Origin: Leptolyngbya sp. FACHB-321
Lineage (GTDB): Bacteria; Cyanobacteriota; Cyanobacteriia; Leptolyngbyales; Leptolyngbyaceae
Length of the DNA stretch: 64,000 nt
Assembly: GCF_014695975.1 (NCBI RefSeq)
Contig: NZ_JACJPI010000071.1
Location: 62,001-126,000, forward strand
Direction of reading: 5' to 3'
Shown here: piece by piece, positions 15,377-24,338 of the stretch
Layout of the letters: the number at the start of each line of letters is the position of its first letter
How positions within the stretch are numbered: the first letter of the stretch is position 1
Program-made: the position numbers and the translations under genes
Notes under the pieces: generated by a model
What the model was told of the DNA's origin: nothing
Databases searched by the model: none
Seen by the model: the letters and a program-made list of their open reading frames with translations, nothing else

Positions 15377-16294
15377 ATGAATTCTACTCGTCAGGGTCAG
15401 ATTAAACTTTCGCAACTGCGTGCTTTAATTGCAGTGGCGGAACGGGGCAACTTTGGTGAAGCGGCGTTGCAGTTGGGGCTTTCTCAATCGGCAGTTAGCC
15501 ACGCGATCGCCACTTTAGAAGCAATGCTGGGTGTGGTGCTCATCTCACGCGGTCGTCATGGGGCATACCTGACTCCTGTTGGCGATCGGGTCTTGACCTA
15601 TGCTCGCCAGATGATGCAGTCGCTTGATGGCATGCTTAAAGAAGCAAACTTAGCCAAAGGCTTGCAGGGTGGGCAGGTGCGGATTGCATCGTTTCGTAGT
15701 GTGGCAACGCATATTTTGCCAGAGGCGATCGCGCAGTTTCGGCAGCGGTTTCCTGACATTACTGTACAATTGACCGATCACGAAGACCTCCCTGAAGTGG
15801 AACAAACGTTGCGAGAAGGGCGAGCGGATATTGGCTTTACCTATCTGCCAACTAGCGAAGACTTCGAGGTGTGGGAATTGCTGCAAGATGAGTTTGTTGC
15901 ACTTTTTCCACCTACATTCAAGCTCAAAGGTGTGCGCTTAAGCTGGGATGACTTGGCACACCACCCAATCATTATGCCACCCGAAACAGATGCAACCATG
16001 CTGCAATTTTACGAGCACTGTCTTGCCTTTCATTGCACCTTAAATGTTGCTTATCGGGTGAATACGGATTCGACGATCGTCAGCATGGTTGCGCGTGGGC
16101 TAGGGGCAGCAGTGCTGCCTCGACTGGCGGCTGAACCTATCCCCACAGGTGTTCAAGTCCTTAGCTTGCCAGTGCCAATCTATCGAGTAATTGGTATTGC
16201 TGTGCTGGCAGATGCTCTACAGGTGCCAGCCGTTTTTGCGTTTCTAGATATCTTAAAGTGTAAGGATTTGTTGATGCCAAAACTGCTTGCGTAA
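15377..16294 (+). CDS. LysR-type transcriptional regulator
   Basis: A 305-residue LTTR. The winged helix-turn-helix is at about residues 11-70 (LSQLRALIAVAERGNFGEAA, then LSQSAVSHAIATLEAMLGV), followed by the linker helix and two substrate-binding subdomains from about residue 95 on (GGQVRIASFRSVATHILPEA...). Members act as tetramers and respond to a small coinducer. It is divergently transcribed from the EamA exporter with 192 bp between the starts. This suggests it controls that gene and itself, by the usual LTTR pattern of T-N11-A sites, though I did not fix a site. Confidence 0.9.
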   Translation: MNSTRQGQIKLSQLRALIAVAERGNFGEAALQLGLSQSAVSHAIATLEAMLGVVLISRGRHGAYLTPVGDRVLTYARQMMQSLDGMLKEANLAKGLQGGQVRIASFRSVATHILPEAIAQFRQRFPDITVQLTDHEDLPEVEQTLREGRADIGFTYLPTSEDFEVWELLQDEFVALFPPTFKLKGVRLSWDDLAHHPIIMPPETDATMLQFYEHCLAFHCTLNVAYRVNTDSTIVSMVARGLGAAVLPRLAAEPIPTGVQVLSLPVPIYRVIGIAVLADALQVPAVFAFLDILKCKDLLMPKLLA

Positions 16295-16377
16295 GTCGCG
16301 CTAATTGATTGAATTTTCACTTTTCTCACATCTCTCACCATTAGAGAATGGCGATATGCACCCTTAATTAAACCGAA

Positions 16378-16737
16378 TTAACCAATCCCAATTTGCTTGA
16401 GTGCAGTTACACGCGCTCGTTCAGAAAGCTTATCCAAGATGATGTATTCTGAGTCATCAATCAGTGACTCTTTTTGCATCAGCTCGATCATTGTTTGGTG
16501 GAGCAACATTTCTGCTTGCTCTGCACGCTCTGCTAGCCAAAGGTGAGTTTCAGCGTCCTCAGGAAACTGTTCAATACAGTTAGTGGTGTAGTTACGAAAA
16601 GTCCTGACTTGGCGCAAAATTCGAGCCAGATAGCCGGGGCATTCACACGCAACAACTTCTGCGGCTCGACAAATTTCGATCAGCGCTTCGTCAGATATAT
16701 CGGAGACTTTAATCGTGCGCTTCGTGTCTGACATCAT
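16378..16737 (-). CDS. Hypothetical alpha-helical protein, 119 residues
   Basis: An acidic all-helical protein (ISDEALIEICRAAEVVACEC, RILRQVRTFRNYTTNCIEQF, AERAEQAEMLLHQTMIELMQ). There is no signal peptide and no membrane segment. The two Met codons at the start (MMSD) allow either start. The helix pattern suggests a coiled or four-helix bundle. I do not recognise the family and no neighbour explains it. Confidence 0.6.
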   Translation of the reverse strand: MMSDTKRTIKVSDISDEALIEICRAAEVVACECPGYLARILRQVRTFRNYTTNCIEQFPEDAETHLWLAERAEQAEMLLHQTMIELMQKESLIDDSEYIILDKLSERARVTALKQIGIG

Positions 16738-16901
16738 TGAGCTTTGTACTTCGTAAAGGGTTATTGTTTATTCAACCTGTAGCAGTGTTTTAATTACGAC
16801 TACCGTACGGAGGATCTTTAATATAGATACAACGTAAGAAGGGCGACAACAGGATGATTGCTCAACATGCGGAAGACGATCGGTAAAAGGAGAGAGAACC
16901 T

Positions 16902-17903
16902 GTGAAAGCTGTCCTGATGACTACCCCTGGAGCACCAGATGTTTTGCAGCTTTGTGACGTGCCAGCGCCAACCCTACAGCAAGATACGGAATTGTTAGTG
17001 CGTCTGAAAGCAGCGGGCGTGAATCCAATTGACACTAAGCTACGCAAACGTGGCACCTTTTTTCCTGATCGCCTGCCTGCCATTTTGGGGTGCGATGGTG
17101 CTGGGATCGTAGAAGCAGTGGGTGCAGGGGTGCAGCAGTTTCAACCTGGCGACGAGGTGTATTTCTGTAATGGGGGGCTGGGTGGACATCCCGGCAACTA
17201 TGCCGAGTGGGCGATCGTTGATGCCCGGTTTGCAGCCCGCAAGCCCACTACCATCAGTTTTGCTGAGGCTGCCGCTGCGCCGTTAGTCTTGATTACCGCC
17301 TGGGAAGCACTCTATGACCGCGCGAGGCTTCAGGCAGGGCAGCGCGTTTTGATTCATGCTGGCACGGGTGGCGTTGGGCACATTGCCATCCAGCTAGCGA
17401 ACTTACGCGGTGCTGAGGTTTGCACTACGGTCAGCACAGAAGCTAAAGCGGTTTTTGCTAGAGATTTAGGTGCGAGTCAAGTTCTGTTTTACAAGGATGT
17501 AGACGTGGCGCAGGCGGTAGTGAATTGGACGCACGGACAGGGTGTCGATGTTACCTTTGATACGGTGGGTGGTGCTGTGCTGGGTCAATCGTTTGCTGCT
17601 ACGAAATTCTATGGCGATGTTGTGACGATTCTAGAAGCTGACCCAACAACCGATTGGAAGACAGCCCGGACTCGCAACCAGCGCGTAAGCTTTGAACTCA
17701 TGCTGCTGCCCATGTTGAAAGGCTTAGTGGCACAGCAGCAGGCACAGGCGAACATTTTGCAGCAATGTGCACAGTTGATTGATGCAGGGCAGCTTCGGCT
17801 TCACGTTAGTCAAACCTTTGCGCTGGCTGAAGCGGCGGCGGCACATCGATCGCTTGAAGCAGGCTCTACAACAGGCAAGTTTGTGTTGCTTATTGACCCG
17901 TAG
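16902..17903 (+). CDS. Zinc-independent quinone oxidoreductase-like MDR protein
   Basis: A 333-residue medium-chain reductase of the zeta-crystallin (quinone oxidoreductase, Qor) type. It has the GroES-like part (residues 1-125, including AAGVNPIDTKLR and GCDGAGIVEAVG) and a Rossmann half with the NADPH loop AGTGGVGHIAIQLA at about 153-166. The zinc ligands of alcohol dehydrogenases are lacking. These enzymes reduce quinones or activated alkenes with NADPH. The start is a GTG at 16902 preceded by AAAGGAGAGAG, a good ribosome binding site. The SLH-SLBB gene follows 180 bp later on the same strand, after a direct repeat. Confidence 0.88.
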   Translation: MKAVLMTTPGAPDVLQLCDVPAPTLQQDTELLVRLKAAGVNPIDTKLRKRGTFFPDRLPAILGCDGAGIVEAVGAGVQQFQPGDEVYFCNGGLGGHPGNYAEWAIVDARFAARKPTTISFAEAAAAPLVLITAWEALYDRARLQAGQRVLIHAGTGGVGHIAIQLANLRGAEVCTTVSTEAKAVFARDLGASQVLFYKDVDVAQAVVNWTHGQGVDVTFDTVGGAVLGQSFAATKFYGDVVTILEADPTTDWKTARTRNQRVSFELMLLPMLKGLVAQQQAQANILQQCAQLIDAGQLRLHVSQTFALAEAAAAHRSLEAGSTTGKFVLLIDP

Positions 17904-17904
17904 T

Positions 17905-17956
17905 GATCGTCAAAACAGAATGCGTCAGGGCGATCGTCAAAACAGAACGCGTCAGG
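17905..17956. repeat. 25-bp tandem repeat after the oxidoreductase gene
   Basis: GATCGTCAAAACAGAA[TC]GCGTCAGG is present at 17905-17929 and 17932-17956 with one mismatch. It begins one base after the oxidoreductase stop codon. No function is evident. Confidence 0.7.
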
Positions 17957-18084
17957 CTCAATGCAACCGTTCGTCCTGATAGGTGGGCAAAGTGCTGTAT
18001 TCGGTAGTAGCGCGTCTAGATTCAACTTCTTAGTGAAAAAAGACGGAACATCAGCGCTTCCCGACCCATTCGCGATCGAACTTT

Positions 18085-19224
18085 ATGCGTATCACTGTGC
18101 CGAAAGTGCTTATTTACAGCACCTTGACGACATTAGCGTGCTATCAGGGCTACGTTACCTTTTTTACTAATGCTGATAAACCGGATGATGAGTCAGCTTC
18201 TAAGGCAGCAAAAGATGGGGCAAAGTCAGAACAGCCCAATACGAACATACCTGACACGATCGCCGTTCCTGAAACCATTATGACAGACGGGTTGAAGCTT
18301 CGCCTTAACGTGCCTGCTACATCACCGCGACAACTAGCAGCTAACCGCAGCGCTGCCGCTAGAGGTGGCTTACCCACAGTGAATGTGCCACCGAAGATGC
18401 GATCACTGCCGACTCGATCAGCGGCTCGCCCAGTAGTTGACAGCACCGCGATGCAGAATGTTCCTGAGATGACGCTACCAGAGACGATTGCCACTGAGCA
18501 AAGTAAACCAGACGCCATTGATCAAAATAGACCGAACGCTAGTGTCACTCAGTCTCTACCGTTCACCTCTGTAAACACATCGCTCTCGGATGTCCAAGGG
18601 CATTGGGCAGAAAGTTATATTGAGTCACTAGCGGCAAAGGGCATTGTACGGGGCTTTCGCGATGGCAGCTTTCGTCCAAATGAGCGTGTCACAGCACGTC
18701 AGTTTGACTTGATGGCGCAGAAGGCATTCACAGCATCGCCTGTTTCCTATGGCGATTTACAGCAACTTCACTCCGATCGCCTGCCCACTCGCGCCGACGC
18801 TGCCGCTTTGATTTATCAAACGCTGGCTAAGGAAACCTCAGCACCCCTTACGATGGCAGTGCAAGTGAAAGGTGCAGTGCCTCGTCCTGGCATTTATGCC
18901 ATTGCTAACGGCAGCAGAATTGATGCGCCTTCTGATGCTGGATTACCCACTGTGTCACGGGCAATCCAACGCGCAGGCGGTACATTAGACGGTGCTGATC
19001 TACGTCAAGTCGAGATCCATCGCATTGATGAGTCATCGGCAAGACAGGTCATTAATGTCAATGTGCAGCAGTTGCTTCAGTCGGGCGATCGCAGCCGCGA
19101 TATCGTTCTGCAACAAGGTGACAAGCTCGTTATTCCAACTGCGGCTACCGCTGCTAGCAATCAAACTCCTAGTCTGTTAGCACCTCCAGAGCGTTCAGCC
19201 AGGATCATGGAAAGCACAAAGTAA
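18085..19224 (+). CDS. SLH and SLBB domain protein (periplasmic, polysaccharide-export type)
   Basis: A 379-residue protein. A signal-anchor-like N-terminus (residues 7-28) is followed by a Pro/Ala/Thr/Ser-rich linker. At 167-213 lies an S-layer homology domain (LSDVQGHWAESYIESLAAKG, then GFRDGSFRPNERVT). At about 256-355 lies a beta-grasp SLBB domain (VKGAVPRPGIYAI, then VSRAIQRAGGTLDGADLRQVEI and DIVLQQGDKLVIP). SLBB domains occur in Wza-type outer-membrane exporters and SLH domains bind cell-wall-linked polymers in cyanobacteria. The combination suggests a periplasmic or wall-associated protein in polysaccharide export or envelope assembly. There is no Wza-type PES domain, so it is not itself a channel. 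The ATG at 18085 opens the signal stretch directly. Confidence 0.8.
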   Translation: MRITVPKVLIYSTLTTLACYQGYVTFFTNADKPDDESASKAAKDGAKSEQPNTNIPDTIAVPETIMTDGLKLRLNVPATSPRQLAANRSAAARGGLPTVNVPPKMRSLPTRSAARPVVDSTAMQNVPEMTLPETIATEQSKPDAIDQNRPNASVTQSLPFTSVNTSLSDVQGHWAESYIESLAAKGIVRGFRDGSFRPNERVTARQFDLMAQKAFTASPVSYGDLQQLHSDRLPTRADAAALIYQTLAKETSAPLTMAVQVKGAVPRPGIYAIANGSRIDAPSDAGLPTVSRAIQRAGGTLDGADLRQVEIHRIDESSARQVINVNVQQLLQSGDRSRDIVLQQGDKLVIPTAATAASNQTPSLLAPPERSARIMESTK

Positions 19225-19308
19225 CAGGTTTAGCGATCAACATTTGGCTGACAGCTGATCGCTAAGAGCTGACCGCTTAGGAGATTTCTGAGAAAGAATG
19301 TACCGCTT

Positions 19309-19375
19309 GTAGGGGTCAGGTTTTGCCAGATTCTTTGCGAATAGCCGAGCACGTTGGTAGCAAACCTGCCCCTGC
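19309..19375. repeat. GTAGGGGC-type dyad repeat, copy 1
   Basis: GTAGGGGTCAGGTTTTGC (19309-19326) pairs imperfectly with GCAAACCTGCCCCTGC (19360-19375). The pair resembles the GTAGGGGCAGGTTT hairpins widely scattered between cyanobacterial genes. It lies between convergent genes, where it may also act as a terminator. A related dyad occurs at 44045. Confidence 0.55.
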
Positions 19376-19398
19376 AGGTCTTTTGCTTGCTAAAAATC

Positions 19399-20310
19399 TT
19401 ATGATTGTATCGAACTGTCAGGATCTTGACTTTCAGGTAAGTACGGCAAGACACGATCGCAGCAAAACAGTGTTCCAGCGGCAACACAGATGGGTACTGC
19501 CAGCAAACTCACAAACGGAATGCTGACCAGCACCAGGCAACTCCAGCTAAAGGTGGCGCTGGCAGGCAGCGATCGCCCAAACACCCCCAACTTACGACGA
19601 AAACTTAAGCGACGACGTTCTAACGGCGCATCTAGAAAATCCAAACCCACTAACAACGCTGCCAGTGCTACACCACCAACGCTAGCGATCGCCGTTCCTA
19701 TAGGAGGCAGAAAGTTGAGCACCAGTAGCGGTAGCCCCAGCACGAGCAGCAGCAGCAGCTTTTTAAGCTGAAACGTAATGGCACGCCAAACATCTTGCAC
19801 AGCACGGCTTAGACTGGGCGACCCGATTGGCAACTGTCCCATACGTAACCGTTCTGTTTGTTCTGCCAGGTTGCCATACCAGGGAGCACCCAGGATGGCT
19901 CCGAACTGTACGAGCAGTAGCCCCGTGAGCACGAAGAGCGCGATCGCAAGTAAAAAGCGCAACACGTCATCTAGAAACGTAGCCCCTGTTGGCACCCAAG
20001 TTAAAAGCCGGGATGCCCAGGACGGCAATCCAGCGACCCATTGCGCCAGCCATAGCGGAATGCCAGAAGCCCATTGACCAATCCCTCGCCAAGCGGGAAG
20101 CAGTAACCCAGCATAGAGCGCTGCCCCGATCGCAACATTCACCATAATCGGGATTGCCACACAACCCCATAGCTGAGGCGTTTTTTGAAGCAGCAGCAGC
20201 GCTTGTAACGGGTAGGTTGGTCCCGCAACGAAGCCAACAGGCAACAACCCGACACGATGAAGGAGCTTAAAATCGGACTCTTCAGTCATGGTGTTTTTTG
20301 CAAAAGGCAT
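19399..20310 (-). CDS. EI24-domain membrane protein
   Basis: A protein of about 303 residues with several long hydrophobic stretches and the EI24/CysZ-type features: LPVGFVAGPTYPLQALLLL near the start, a conserved LGAPWYGNLAEQTE after the second or third membrane segment, and LLNFLPPIGTAIA near the fourth. CysZ homologues take up sulfate, but most cyanobacterial members have no known function. The ATG at 20308-20310 follows a weak site and is used instead of the TTG eight codons before; an ATG at 20289 is also possible. It converges on the SLH-SLBB gene. Confidence 0.7.
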   Translation of the reverse strand: MPFAKNTMTEESDFKLLHRVGLLPVGFVAGPTYPLQALLLLQKTPQLWGCVAIPIMVNVAIGAALYAGLLLPAWRGIGQWASGIPLWLAQWVAGLPSWASRLLTWVPTGATFLDDVLRFLLAIALFVLTGLLLVQFGAILGAPWYGNLAEQTERLRMGQLPIGSPSLSRAVQDVWRAITFQLKKLLLLLVLGLPLLVLNFLPPIGTAIASVGGVALAALLVGLDFLDAPLERRRLSFRRKLGVFGRSLPASATFSWSCLVLVSIPFVSLLAVPICVAAGTLFCCDRVLPYLPESQDPDSSIQS

Positions 20311-20426
20311 GAAAAGGTTACCAGAATATGGCAATAAAAAAGAAATGTTTCTACTATATCTATAAGACCTGCATAAGTAGGCTGACTCGTCAATAACTTT
20401 TAACCGTTGTTTATATTATTGGGTAG

Positions 20427-20681
20427 ATGAAAACTAAACCGATCAACGATCAGCAAGTGACGCAACCTTATCCCTTGGGAGGAGATCTTAAGCAGAGAAT
20501 TTGGCTGCTTGGTGTTTCTTTCTGGGTATTTGGCATTATCGATCGCAGCATCGCTATCTTCTCTGATGGCTCCTTGTCTACCCTTGACCTGACCCAATTG
20601 CTTACAGCCTCCTTCTTTTTCGTTTGCTGGCTCTTTCTCAAACCGGCTCGCAAATTGGAACCTAGCGAAAGCAACGAGTAA
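20427..20681 (+). CDS. Small membrane protein, 84 residues
   Basis: Two hydrophobic segments (WLLGVSFWVFGIID, residues 26-39, and LTASFFFVCWLFL, residues 59-71) flank a short loop, with a charged N-terminus and an acidic C-terminus. The ATG at 20427 is the only candidate. It is a plausible real gene of unknown role, divergent from the EI24 gene by about 115 bp. Confidence 0.55.
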   Translation: MKTKPINDQQVTQPYPLGGDLKQRIWLLGVSFWVFGIIDRSIAIFSDGSLSTLDLTQLLTASFFFVCWLFLKPARKLEPSESNE

Positions 20682-20758
20682 TTGGTGTCTTCTCCCATGC
20701 GGTTTCAGGTGCAGAACGTCTCTCGTACGTCCCTACTATCCCAATCCTGCTCAAAGAC

Positions 20759-21751
20759 TTAATCCTGCTCAAAGACCCGACCCAGTGCGGCGGGTGGCGT
20801 ACTGTGAATCGTTTGAGCCGCTGCACGTCCTAAAGTCGGGGGCAACAGTTTTAAGGCGCGTTCTAACCACTCGCTGGATGTCAGTACTAGAAACAAGATC
20901 ATCAATACAAAGGGCGCAACGGTAAAGACCTGCGTAGGAATAGCGGGGATCACGCTCTGAGCGACGCTTGCCATTGATTGCAAAATGCCAAAAAAGTAGC
21001 AACTCAACGCGACTCGAAGCGGATTCCAGCCGCCAAAGATGACGATCGCCAGCGCAATCCAGCCATAGCCGCCCGTATGACGATGGCTCCAGCCTGCTTT
21101 GAAATCCAGCGCAAACGCAGCGCCCGCAATACCCATCAAAGCGCCACCAAACAGGGTGTAAACGTAGCGCATCAGAATAACATTTGTACCTCTAGCAAAC
21201 GCGGCAGCGGGTTGTTCGCCGATCGCTCGCAGCATGAGTCCAGCGCGAGTGCGGTAGAAGTAAACCCAAATCAGCGCAATGAGTCCGTAACTGGCGTATA
21301 CCAGCAGATCGCTTTGAAACAGCAACTTGCCGACCAGCGGTAGATCCTGCAAAAACGGCACATTGAAGCTGGGAACCGTTGGTCCAGGGATACGGACGAA
21401 AGCATTGCCCAAAAAGGATGATAGATCGGCACATAGCAACGCCAGCACAAAACCGATCGCCACCTGAGACTGTTTTAAGGTCAGCGCACCAAAGGCAACG
21501 ATGAGGGCGATCGCAGCTCCTACCAGTGCTGCACTGCCAAAGCCCAACAGCAGACTCGGCGTGTTGCCCAAGCTCTCTGTCGTTTTTGCCACCGCAAACC
21601 CAGTCATTGCCGCGAGCATAGTCGTCCCCTCAGCAGAAAGGTTAATGACACCGGCTCGTTCTGTAATGGTTTCGCCAATGCAGGCAAAAACAAGGGGTGT
21701 AGCCGTGGCGATCGCGGTAGCAAGAATGGCAATGATTTGATCCGTATCCAT
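20759..21751 (-). CDS. ABC transporter permease, sugar/nucleoside (BMP) type
   Basis: A 330-residue permease of the branched-chain-like family (BPD_transp_2). It has the hallmark stretch CIGETITERAGVINLSAEGTTMLAAM at the end of the first membrane span, and GAALM-G-I-A-G-AAFAL and GGYGWIALAIVIFGGWNPLR further on. About eight to ten membrane helices are visible. In known systems it works with a BMP-type lipoprotein, a second permease and a double ATPase to import nucleosides or sugars. None of those partners is in this window. The C-terminal 35 residues are extra and polar. The protein looks complete. Confidence 0.85.
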   Translation of the reverse strand: MDTDQIIAILATAIATATPLVFACIGETITERAGVINLSAEGTTMLAAMTGFAVAKTTESLGNTPSLLLGFGSAALVGAAIALIVAFGALTLKQSQVAIGFVLALLCADLSSFLGNAFVRIPGPTVPSFNVPFLQDLPLVGKLLFQSDLLVYASYGLIALIWVYFYRTRAGLMLRAIGEQPAAAFARGTNVILMRYVYTLFGGALMGIAGAAFALDFKAGWSHRHTGGYGWIALAIVIFGGWNPLRVALSCYFFGILQSMASVAQSVIPAIPTQVFTVAPFVLMILFLVLTSSEWLERALKLLPPTLGRAAAQTIHSTPPAALGRVFEQD

Positions 21752-21856
21752 AAGAGTGGAAAAAGATGAGGTTTGAATTTTGAATGCTAAGTGCCAGGCG
21801 TCGCTGCTAGAACGCTTCGCTGGCTTTAGTTTGAATACACGCAGCAGGCGTTGTCA

Positions 21857-23389
21857 CTATGATCCCTCTAACGGCTCTGGAATGCGCGATCGCTCCAAAA
21901 TTTCTCGGTCCAGCCAACCGTTGCAAGTCACCTGATACAGTGCCTGAAAGCGGGTCTTGGCTTTGAGCTTTGCCAGAATATTGTTGATGTGGAATTTGAC
22001 CGTGCGATCGCTGATATAGAGAGCGTTGGCAATATCGCGATCGCGCAAACCTTGAGCCAACAGCGCCATAATTTCCTGTTCGCGTTCAGAAAGGCGCTGT
22101 GCGTCTAGCTTTGGTTTAGATACCAAGCCCCAGCTATAACCGTTGGCTAACGTTTCTACAGCCGCCCGTAGTTGAATCGGGGTAATTGTCAAATCCAGCC
22201 TGCCTTTTGCTTGTTTTGGCGTTGCTTGCTCGCGCGTTGCTACCCACAGTAGCGGATTCAGTGCATCCACCTGAGCCGGATCGTCGGTAAGCAGGGGGAC
22301 TGTGCGATCGTCTGCTGTCGTGCAGACAGTCAAACCAGCCAGATACGCTAGATGCGTAAATGCCATTTGTAAGACAGGTAACCGACATTGAATGCACACA
22401 CGCGAACCCAACACACAGCCAGGATAGGGCACAGTCAGCAACACCTGCACTGCACGCTGATCAGCACCCATGTAGCTTTGTAAACTACCGCCCAGACAGG
22501 AGGCGGCAAATAAAAGTTCATCAAACGGTGACGTTCTCTCTTGGTTTTTGACTGGTTGCGTTTTGGTTGGTTGCGTTTTGATGGGCAGAGACGAAGCCAT
22601 GACTTCTAGAGAAATTTGGGTCGTGCCGTAGGTCAGGCGGCAGTACAAGCATTGCATTGCACTCAGGATTTCTGCCGTTCGTAAAAATAGGTACATCAAC
22701 GGTGCCGAAAGGGGTACTTCGGTGCCGACTAGCGTTGGACGCACGCTAGCTAAAATATTTGCCAGTTGCTCAGAGAGAGGGCTGTGATTCGTAGCGTCAA
22801 GTTTAGGCGCGTTCCAGGCTTGTTTTTCCTGCTGCCAGGTTTGTTTCTCTTGCTGATGGTGCAGTGCCAGTTCAAGAGCGATCGCTACCGTTGCACAGAG
22901 ACTCTGCAAAACTTCCAGAAATTCGGGTGCCATTGTCTGTTGGCTAAAGACTGCCAGCACCCCAACTACTTCACCACCAGCCGTTAAGGGATAGCCTGCA
23001 AAACCACGAATCCCCTTGGCGATCGCCCATTCGCGATCGCGCACCCAGGTCTCATCCGCTAACGCATTGCTCAAAAAGGGGATGCCGTTCTGAGCAATTT
23101 TGCCAACCTTAAAAGCACCCATCGGCACTCTGGCAAAGGAGCCATCCCTTTGGGTATACATCCCAGAGGATGCCACCAGCTTTAGTTCTGTACGGTCTGG
23201 CTCAACCAACCAAATGCGGGCAAAGGCACAACCAAAGCCTGCCACCATACCCTCTGTGACACGGTGTGCGATTGTCTCTGGGTCGAGGCAACCGCTCAGG
23301 CTACGCGCAATTTCATTGCCTCGCTGTAGGTCAAAGAGCAGTTGCGTTGAATCGAGGAATCTAGGAGTTGGCTCAGACACAAGCGCCAT
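21857..23389 (-). CDS. GAF-LuxR transcriptional regulator
   Basis: A 510-residue cytosolic protein. The first 180 residues form a GAF domain (LDPETIAHRVTEGMVAGFGC, then ARIWLVEPDRTELKLVASSGMY and AIAKGIRGFAGYPLTAGGEVVGVLAVFS). The middle (about 200-400) is a Gln/Thr-rich region of unknown fold. The last 65 residues are a LuxR-type helix-turn-helix (LSEREQEIMALLAQGLRDRD, then IANALYISDRTVKFHINNIL). No receiver domain is seen, so the input is likely a ligand or redox/light cofactor in the GAF pocket. The usual chromophore cysteine of bilin-binding GAF domains is not evident. The gene neighbours the permease (leftward) and the MacB-type operon but its targets are unknown. Confidence 0.82.
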   Translation of the reverse strand: MALVSEPTPRFLDSTQLLFDLQRGNEIARSLSGCLDPETIAHRVTEGMVAGFGCAFARIWLVEPDRTELKLVASSGMYTQRDGSFARVPMGAFKVGKIAQNGIPFLSNALADETWVRDREWAIAKGIRGFAGYPLTAGGEVVGVLAVFSQQTMAPEFLEVLQSLCATVAIALELALHHQQEKQTWQQEKQAWNAPKLDATNHSPLSEQLANILASVRPTLVGTEVPLSAPLMYLFLRTAEILSAMQCLYCRLTYGTTQISLEVMASSLPIKTQPTKTQPVKNQERTSPFDELLFAASCLGGSLQSYMGADQRAVQVLLTVPYPGCVLGSRVCIQCRLPVLQMAFTHLAYLAGLTVCTTADDRTVPLLTDDPAQVDALNPLLWVATREQATPKQAKGRLDLTITPIQLRAAVETLANGYSWGLVSKPKLDAQRLSEREQEIMALLAQGLRDRDIANALYISDRTVKFHINNILAKLKAKTRFQALYQVTCNGWLDREILERSRIPEPLEGS

Positions 23390-23530
23390 CCACCAACGGT
23401 AGCCCTCTTATTGAGCCGCAATTAGGCAATTGGCTCTGTATCTGTAAATACCGTTCATACCGCTGTCGCCACAAAGACGCTACAAAGAGCGGCTATCAGG
23501 AACCGCCCTGCAACCGTTTTGCATAGATCG

Positions 23531-24202
23531 TTAGGCAACAATCAACCCATCCTTCACATGAATGATGCGGTTTGTTTGTGCGGCAATATCTGGTTCATGC
23601 GTCACGATGACGATCGTAATGCCCTGCCGATTCAAATCCGTCATTAAATCCATCACTTCCTGGGAAGTTGTGCTGTCAAGCGCTCCCGTTGGTTCGTCTG
23701 CCAGTACCAGTGCGGGGCGGTTCACTAGGGCACGGGCGATTGCCACACGCTGCTGTTGCCCACCCGATAGCTGGTTTGGACGATTTGACAACCGTTCTGC
23801 TAGCCCCACTCTAGTCAGCGCTTCCCTGGCTCGTTTTTGACGCTGCGGCTTTGAGATGCTGGCATAGATCATCGGTAACATCACATTATCAAGCGCCGTC
23901 GATCGCGCTAGCAAATTGAATTGCTGAAACACAAAACCAATCCGCTGGTTGCGAATAAACGCCAGTTCATCATTATTTAGCGTCGTCAGGTTTCTACCTT
24001 CCAGGATGTAATCGCCTCCGCTGGGGCGATCAAGGCACCCGATGATATTCATCAGCGTTGATTTACCCGAACCAGAAACTCCCATGATGGCAACATATTC
24101 CCCCTCTTCGATCGCCAAATCAATGCCTTTTAGCACAGGTACATCCACTTCACCTAAACGGTAAGTCTTGGTGATATTTTCCATCCAAATCATGTTTGCC
24201 AT
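23531..24202 (-). CDS. MacB/LolD-type ABC transporter ATPase
   Basis: A 223-residue ATPase with Walker [14 protein letters not shown]-loop [10 protein letters not shown], signature [15 protein letters not shown], Walker [14 protein letters not shown] and the switch H in VTHEP. The sequence [12 protein letters not shown] is typical of the MacB/LolD group, which couples ATP hydrolysis to mechanotransmission rather than to transport through a membrane channel. The [10 protein letters not shown] start at 24202 is chosen; a longer in-frame start at 24250 would need TTG. It is the third gene of the adaptor-permease-ATPase set (same strand, 136 bp after the permease stop). Confidence 0.9.
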   Translation of the reverse strand: MANMIWMENITKTYRLGEVDVPVLKGIDLAIEEGEYVAIMGVSGSGKSTLMNIIGCLDRPSGGDYILEGRNLTTLNNDELAFIRNQRIGFVFQQFNLLARSTALDNVMLPMIYASISKPQRQKRAREALTRVGLAERLSNRPNQLSGGQQQRVAIARALVNRPALVLADEPTGALDSTTSQEVMDLMTDLNRQGITIVIVTHEPDIAAQTNRIIHVKDGLIVA

Positions 24203-24338
24203 AGGGGAGAAGCGGGGCGAGGGTAAGAGTAATGAGTCGGTAAAAGGCAAAGCGAATCATACAGATTCCCAACTTCTTTGTTTCGCCTTGATTGTTAGCT
24301 GAAACTGGTACAGAAGTTGGGGATCTAGTAGATGTTGC

